The position numbers and the translations under genes were made by a program. The notes under the pieces were generated by a model that was given only the letters and a program-made list of their open reading frames with translations, made no database searches and was not told the origin of the DNA. From positions 62,001 to 126,000 of the forward strand of contig CAKXHL010000001.1 of assembly GCA_934875375.1 (NCBI GenBank): a stretch of 64,000 bases of DNA, read 5' to 3'. Positions 59,815 through 64,000 of this stretch are shown in pieces; the stretch's first letter is position 1; each line of letters opens with the position of its first letter. Source of the stretch: an uncultured bacterium (GTDB lineage: Bacteria > Bacillota > Clostridia > Oscillospirales > Ruminococcaceae).

Positions 59815-60888
59815 TTGAAAGGAGAATCTGCAATCAGTTCCTGGCAGCTGGCGGTGCTTTTGTTTCTCAGCCGGGTTATGCAGTTTTTTTTGGCAGCGCC
59901 CCAAAACGAACAGCCGGGCGCTTTAACTGCCGCCCTTTTGCTGCCGTCCTCTGTTGCGGTAAGTGCTTTGCTTTTGCTGCCCGCTTATTTTCTGCTCCGC
60001 CGGCATCCGGATAAGGGGCTTTTAGATATTGCGGGGGAACGTTGGGGAGGAGCTGGGCTGGTATATCCGGTCGCCTTTTTCCTGTTTTCTCTGTGTGTTT
60101 TAATCCAGACCACCTGCGCTTTTTCCTATTTTTTAACCAGCGTCGCTTATGCCCAAACTTCGCCCTGGTTGTTTATTCTGCTCCTTTTAGCGGTAGGGGG
60201 ATACGCGGCTTCCATGGGGTATGAGCCTACGGCACGGTTTGGCTCCTTTGTGCTGGCGGCCTTGCTGCTTACGCTACTGTTTGTGGGGATCAGCTTATGG
60301 CCTCAGGTTCAATGGGAGTTTCTTCGCCCGCCTTCTTATGACGGATGGCAAAGCCAGCTTTTTCTATTTATCAACCTGACCCTTGGTAATGTGGAAACAG
60401 CGGCGCTTTTATTTTTGATTTCCGCAGTAAACCAAAATAAAAGGAGTGTATTTTGGAAGTGGAGTTTGCTGTCTGTGGTAACGTTAGCTGCCATCTTCTT
60501 GTTTACTGCGGCTGCACTGGGGGATTATGCCAAAAGCCAGCGCTTTCCATTTTATACAGTAACCAAAATTGCAGAGGTATCTATCTTCCAGCGGTTGGAT
60601 AGCCTTCATGTGGCTCTTTGGGTGTTTATCACGTTGGTTCGTCTGGCTTTATTTTTAGAGGTATCAGGAAAATCCCTGGCACGGATGATGCCGAAAAAAG
60701 CCTCAAAATATGCAGTAGCCGTCTGCGCGGCACTGGCAGCGGTGTTGTCCGGGATTTTAACCGAAAAGCCAGATGTCCTGGAAGCACTGGGGAACTTTTT
60801 TGCCGGCGGCGTTCCGGTGCTTTTGCTTACCGTTTTGCTGCCGCTTCTACTTTTGCTGTCTTGCAGGAAAGGAGGAACCGGGAGATGA
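59815..60888 (+). CDS. Spore germination permease, GerB subunit
   Basis: This 357-residue APC-type transporter-like protein has about ten transmembrane helices and forms the germinant-binding B subunit in GerA-type receptors. It starts at TTG 59815, 7 nt after 'AAGGAGG'. 'SSWQLAVLLFLSRVMQFF' starts helix 1, a region that lines the ligand pocket in the family. It overlaps the GerC-type gene by 4 bp. The germinant cannot be read from sequence. Confidence 0.9.
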   Translation: MKGESAISSWQLAVLLFLSRVMQFFLAAPQNEQPGALTAALLLPSSVAVSALLLLPAYFLLRRHPDKGLLDIAGERWGGAGLVYPVAFFLFSLCVLIQTTCAFSYFLTSVAYAQTSPWLFILLLLAVGGYAASMGYEPTARFGSFVLAALLLTLLFVGISLWPQVQWEFLRPPSYDGWQSQLFLFINLTLGNVETAALLFLISAVNQNKRSVFWKWSLLSVVTLAAIFLFTAAALGDYAKSQRFPFYTVTKIAEVSIFQRLDSLHVALWVFITLVRLALFLEVSGKSLARMMPKKASKYAVAVCAALAAVLSGILTEKPDVLEALGNFFAGGVPVLLLTVLLPLLLLLSCRKGGTGR

Positions 60889-62000
60889 AAAAAATATCCA
60901 TTCTGGCGCTGTATCTTCTTCTGGTTCTATTTTCGGGCTGTATGAGGTCGGTCCAGCTGAATGAGCGGGCGATTGTCCAGGCCGTGGGACTGGATTGGAA
61001 AGATAGCGAATATGCTTTGACGATGCAGATATTTGATCCGGAAGCAGCGCAGGGCGATGATACTTCTGGCGGAAAAATGCTGCGCGTAACGGGAAAAACC
61101 ATTTCACAGGCCATGCGCAACGCCAATTTGAAACAAGGACAGGAGATTTTTTGGGGACATACCAAATTAATTATTATCGGTGAACAGATTGCTAAGGATG
61201 GCATCGAATCCGTTATGGCTTATTTTAATGCAGATGCCCAGTCGCGCCCCAATATAGATGTGCTGATTGCTGACGGAGAAGCGGGAGAGGTGTTAAGTGA
61301 ACCGTTGGACAGCACGATTTTGCCGGTTCTCAGTACCAAAATGATGCTGGAAGGTTACCAGGACAACGGAAAGCTGGTTCGGTCACAGCTGAGAGGTATT
61401 TTGGGTTCATTGGAAAATCCGGCCGTGGGTGCATATTTGCCGATGGCGGCCTTTTCCGGTGATGAGGAAAACCCAGGTATTCAAATTGTCGGAACCGCCA
61501 TTTTGCGGGACGGCAGAATTGCCGGTACCTTTTCGCCGGAAGAAACGCGCGGTATCTTATGGGCGGCCGGCGAAGTGGGAAAAACGCAGCTGACTTTGGA
61601 GGACAACGGTCTTGGCGTAACAACGCTGGACGTAGTAGATTCCGATGTGACAGTTACTGTTCACATTCGGGACGGGATGCCTTTTTATGAAGTTTTGATT
61701 CAAATAAAAAGCAATGTAAGTGAAGAACTTTCCCCCGTACAGGGGCTCTCCCTTGCCGAACGGTGCGACCGGTACGAAAAAGAACAGCAGCAACTGGTCA
61801 GCCAAGAAACGGAGCATGCACTGGAAAGGCTATTCCATGAGCTGTCCTGCGATGCTTTGGGCTACGCCAATGTTCTGATGCAGCAGCAGCCGGAATACTG
61901 GAAAGCGAACAAAGACCATTATACTGCGTCTTTAAAAGATATTTTATTTTCCGTAACGGTAAATTCTACGATTAACAGAGGCGGAACCACCGTTTCCTGA
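60885..62000 (+). CDS. Spore germination lipoprotein, GerC subunit
   Basis: The protein has 371 residues with a lipoprotein signal and lipobox FSGC (Cys about residue 20). The conserved 'RAIVQAVGLDW' follows, then 'ITGKTISQAM'-like and 'WGHTKLIIIGEQIAKDG' segments typical of GerAC proteins, and a C-terminal domain of mixed strands and helices. ATG 60885 overlaps the upstream stop codon (ATGA). It completes the receptor operon. Confidence 0.92.
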   Translation: MKKISILALYLLLVLFSGCMRSVQLNERAIVQAVGLDWKDSEYALTMQIFDPEAAQGDDTSGGKMLRVTGKTISQAMRNANLKQGQEIFWGHTKLIIIGEQIAKDGIESVMAYFNADAQSRPNIDVLIADGEAGEVLSEPLDSTILPVLSTKMMLEGYQDNGKLVRSQLRGILGSLENPAVGAYLPMAAFSGDEENPGIQIVGTAILRDGRIAGTFSPEETRGILWAAGEVGKTQLTLEDNGLGVTTLDVVDSDVTVTVHIRDGMPFYEVLIQIKSNVSEELSPVQGLSLAERCDRYEKEQQQLVSQETEHALERLFHELSCDALGYANVLMQQQPEYWKANKDHYTASLKDILFSVTVNSTINRGGTTVS

Positions 62001-62052
62001 CGCAGTGAAATGTTAAGGATTTTTTAATTTTGGAAAATTTCTTCCGAAAGAC

Positions 62053-62080
62053 TTGATTTTTCCTGAAAAAGGGCTAAAAT
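62053..62080 (+). promoter_or_regulatory. Promoter of groES-groEL
   Basis: TTGATT (62053-62058), a 16-bp spacer and TAAAAT (62075-62080), just upstream of the CIRCE element. Confidence 0.7.
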
Positions 62081-62084
62081 AGGT

Positions 62085-62111
62085 TTAGCACTCAAAGATG
62101 ATGAGTGCCAA
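62085..62111 (+). promoter_or_regulatory. CIRCE element (HrcA operator)
   Basis: TTAGCACTC - 9 nt - GAGTGCCAA matches the CIRCE consensus TTAGCACTC-N9-GAGTGCTAA except for one base. HrcA would repress the operon until heat shock. Confidence 0.95.
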
Positions 62112-62150
62112 ATCGTCTAACAGATCATTTATCATACAGGAGGCGTTCTT

Positions 62151-62435
62151 ATGACAATCAAACCTTTGGCAGACCGGATTGTAATCAAGATGGTCGAAGC
62201 GGAAGAAACAACAAAGAGCGGGATTATCCTTGCAGGCTCTGCAAAAGAAAAACCTCAGGTCGCGGAAGTGGTAGCAGTAGGACCTGGCGGCGTTGTGGAT
62301 GGCAAAGAGATCAAAATGTATCTGAAGCCCGGCGATCGTGTGCTCATGAGCAAATATGCAGGTACCGAGGTTAAGCTGGACGGGCAGGAGTTTACCATTC
62401 TGCGCCAGGATGATGTTCTGGCCATTGTCGAGTAA
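62151..62435 (+). CDS. groES: Co-chaperonin GroES
   Basis: This 94-residue lid protein of the GroEL chamber has 'IKPLADRIVIK' at the N terminus and a mobile loop around 'TTKSGIILAGSAKEKPQ' (about 20-36). The 'GDRVLMSKYAGTEV' and 'ILRQDDVLAIVE' segments follow. 'AGGAGG' lies 7 nt before ATG 62151. HrcA control is shown by the CIRCE element upstream. Confidence 0.96.
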   Translation: MTIKPLADRIVIKMVEAEETTKSGIILAGSAKEKPQVAEVVAVGPGGVVDGKEIKMYLKPGDRVLMSKYAGTEVKLDGQEFTILRQDDVLAIVE

Positions 62436-62472
62436 AAAGCCGCAGTCAAACGAATTTTAGGAGGAATCAACC

Positions 62473-64000
62473 ATGGCAAAACAGATTATTTACGGCGAAG
62501 AGGCCAGAAAAGCGCTCCAAACCGGTATTGATAAACTTTCCAACACAGTTAAAATCACCTTGGGTCCCAAAGGCCGCAACGTGGTTTTGGACAAAAAATT
62601 CGGTTCTCCGCTGATCACTAATGACGGCGTTACTATTGCCAAGGAGATCGAGCTGGAGGATGCGTTTGAAAATATGGGCGCACAGCTGGTAAAAGAAGTT
62701 TCGGTGAAAACCAACGACGCTGCCGGCGACGGCACCACGACGGCAACCTTGCTGGCACAGGCGCTGGTACGGGAAGGCATGAAGAATGTCGCTGCCGGTG
62801 CAAATCCCATGGTCGTGAAAAAAGGCATCCAGAAAGCAGTGGATACGGCGGTAGAAACTATGCTCGCCAATTCTCAGAAAATTACCTGCACAGCTGATAT
62901 CGAGCGTGTTGCTGCTATTTCTGCCGGTGATGAATCGGTGGGCAAACTGATTGGCGAAGCGATGGAAAAAGTAACTGCCGATGGCGTAATCACCATTGAG
63001 GAATCCAAAACCGCCGAGACTTACAGCGAAGTGGTTGAGGGTATGCAGTTTGACCGGGGCTATATTACTCCTTACATGGTTACCGATACGGATAAAATGG
63101 AAGCCGTGATCGACGACGCTTACATCTTGATTACGGATAAAAAGATTTCTGCGGTTCAGGAAATCCTGCCTTTGCTGGAACAGATCGTCCAGGCCGGCAA
63201 AAAACTGGTTATTATCGCAGAGGATATTGAAGGCGAGGCATTGTCTACCCTGATTGTCAATAAACTGCGTGGTACCTTTACCTGCGTTGCGGTAAAAGCG
63301 CCCGGCTTTGGTGACAGAAGAAAAGAGATGCTGCAGGATATCGCTATCCTGACGGGCGGCCAGGTCATCAGCGAGGAGCTGGGACTGGAACTGAAAGATG
63401 CTACTATGGATCAGCTGGGCCGTGCAAAACAAGTAAAGGTTCAGAAAGAAAATACCATTATCGTGGACGGTGCCGGCTCTTCCGACGAAATCAAAGCGCG
63501 GATCCATCAGATCAAAGCTCAAATTGAGACCACTACCTCCGAGTTTGACAAAGAGAAGCTGCAGGAGCGCTTGGCAAAACTGTCCGGCGGCGTAGCGGTC
63601 ATCAAAGTCGGCGCGGCGACCGAAGTGGAGATGAAAGATAAAAAGCTGCGTATTGAAGACGCTCTGTCCGCGACGAAAGCTGCAGTGGAGGAAGGCATCG
63701 TAGCAGGCGGCGGTACTGCGTTGATCAACGCCATCCCGGCGGTAGAAGCGCTGCTCGAAACGTCGGAGGGCGATGAGAAGACCGGTGTGAAAATCGTCCG
63801 CAAAGCAATTGAAGAGCCTGTTCGGCAGATTGCGGCCAATGCAGGCTTAGATGGTGCGGTGATCATCGATAAAATCGTAAACTCCGGCAAGGTGGGCTAT
63901 GGTTATGATGCGGCAAAAGAGGTATACTGCGATATGATCTCCAGCGGCATCGTAGATCCTGTCAAAGTGACCCGCTCCGCACTGCAGAATGCCGCTTCTG
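62473..64000 (+). CDS. groEL: Chaperonin GroEL (3' end outside window)
   Basis: The first 509 codons of the 60-kDa chaperonin are present and the frame runs off the right edge. ATP-site motifs are visible: 'TLGPKGRNVVLDK' (about 30-42), 'NDGVTIAKEIELED' and 'GDGTTTATLLAQAL' (about 86-99). The apical segment 'RGYITPYMVTD', 'LRGTFTCVAVKAPGFGDRR' and the late 'GIVAGGGTALINA' follow. 'AGGAGG' precedes ATG 62473. It lies 37 bp after groES in the same HrcA-controlled operon. A normal protein has about 540 residues, so roughly 30 are missing. Confidence 0.97.
   Translation, partial: MAKQIIYGEEARKALQTGIDKLSNTVKITLGPKGRNVVLDKKFGSPLITNDGVTIAKEIELEDAFENMGAQLVKEVSVKTNDAAGDGTTTATLLAQALVREGMKNVAAGANPMVVKKGIQKAVDTAVETMLANSQKITCTADIERVAAISAGDESVGKLIGEAMEKVTADGVITIEESKTAETYSEVVEGMQFDRGYITPYMVTDTDKMEAVIDDAYILITDKKISAVQEILPLLEQIVQAGKKLVIIAEDIEGEALSTLIVNKLRGTFTCVAVKAPGFGDRRKEMLQDIAILTGGQVISEELGLELKDATMDQLGRAKQVKVQKENTIIVDGAGSSDEIKARIHQIKAQIETTTSEFDKEKLQERLAKLSGGVAVIKVGAATEVEMKDKKLRIEDALSATKAAVEEGIVAGGGTALINAIPAVEALLETSEGDEKTGVKIVRKAIEEPVRQIAANAGLDGAVIIDKIVNSGKVGYGYDAAKEVYCDMISSGIVDPVKVTRSALQNAAS

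Noticed and set aside
62467..63522. 351-codon minus-strand frame opposite groEL
   Set aside because: It lies fully inside groEL on the other strand; the plus strand encodes an unmistakable chaperonin, and the antisense product has no family features or ribosome-binding site.
1..64000. CRISPR arrays, rRNA, tRNA or a prophage
   Set aside because: I saw no regularly spaced repeats, no conserved rRNA segments, no tRNA TPsiC/acceptor pattern and no phage gene block; a dedicated scan could still find a single tRNA.

Overview
The window looks like a chromosomal segment of a spore-forming, anaerobic-type member of the Clostridia. The gene content (spoVM, spoIVA, a gerA-type germinant receptor operon, FabK rather than FabI, a FabT-type MarR regulator) and the intermediate base composition fit an Oscillospirales/Ruminococcaceae-like gut bacterium, but I cannot name a species. 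I saw no rRNA, tRNA or CRISPR array. Most of the sequence is ordinary, densely packed core genome. TTG and GTG starts are common, and most operons end in clear intrinsic terminators.

Layout. 1-650: the 3' end of a nicotinate phosphoribosyltransferase gene with its terminator. 815-14476: a long housekeeping cluster in the order of the Bacillus subtilis yloC-spoVM region (yicC, remA, gmk, rpoZ, priA, def, fmt, a YugP-type protease, rsmB, rlmN, prpC, prkC, rsgA, thiN and the 27-codon spoVM). coaBC, rpe and rpmB, which belong to the Bacillus version, are absent. 14800-21000: accessory genes, namely a lipoprotein, an LCP-family enzyme, and a minus-strand trio (membrane protein, a catalytically degenerate isopropylmalate-dehydrogenase-like protein, a histidine phosphatase) divergent from an XRE regulator. 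21069-26400: a lipoprotein with Asp-rich Ca-type loops, a two-component system, yqhQ and prmC.

26442-27888 is the most decayed part: a class I glutamine-amidotransferase-like peptidase broken by one TGA, then about 700 bp of mobile-element debris that includes a frameshifted TnpV remnant. 27889-32359, on the minus strand, carries a YjdF-type membrane protein, the copper operon copA-csoR with its CsoR operator (CopA has a CopZ-like domain fused at its C terminus, with its own ribosome-binding site and ATG), and a TVP38/DedA-type membrane protein.

32641-41484 holds an aminotransferase with a terminator-like leader, trpS, spoIVA with a likely sigma-E promoter, a DivIVA-like coiled-coil protein, a zinc-dependent phospholipase-C-like protein, a UMF1-type MFS transporter and a MATE transporter. 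41665-51188 is the complete type II fatty-acid operon fabT-fabH-acpP-fabK-fabD-fabG-fabF-accB-fabZ-accC-accD-accA. A palindrome next to its promoter is the presumed FabT operator. There is no fabM.

51329-62000 has a YitT protein, an AlsS-like acetolactate synthase, a C39-like protein, a doubly damaged XRE/bactofilin-like regulator, a polysaccharide deacetylase, DUF421 and DUF4363 genes, and a gerA-B-C type germination operon. The window ends in groES-groEL behind a CIRCE element. I did not find one clearly new multi-gene system. The best leads are the degenerate dehydrogenase operon, the CopA/CopZ fusion with an internal start, the lipoprotein/two-component unit, and several unexplained leader structures.
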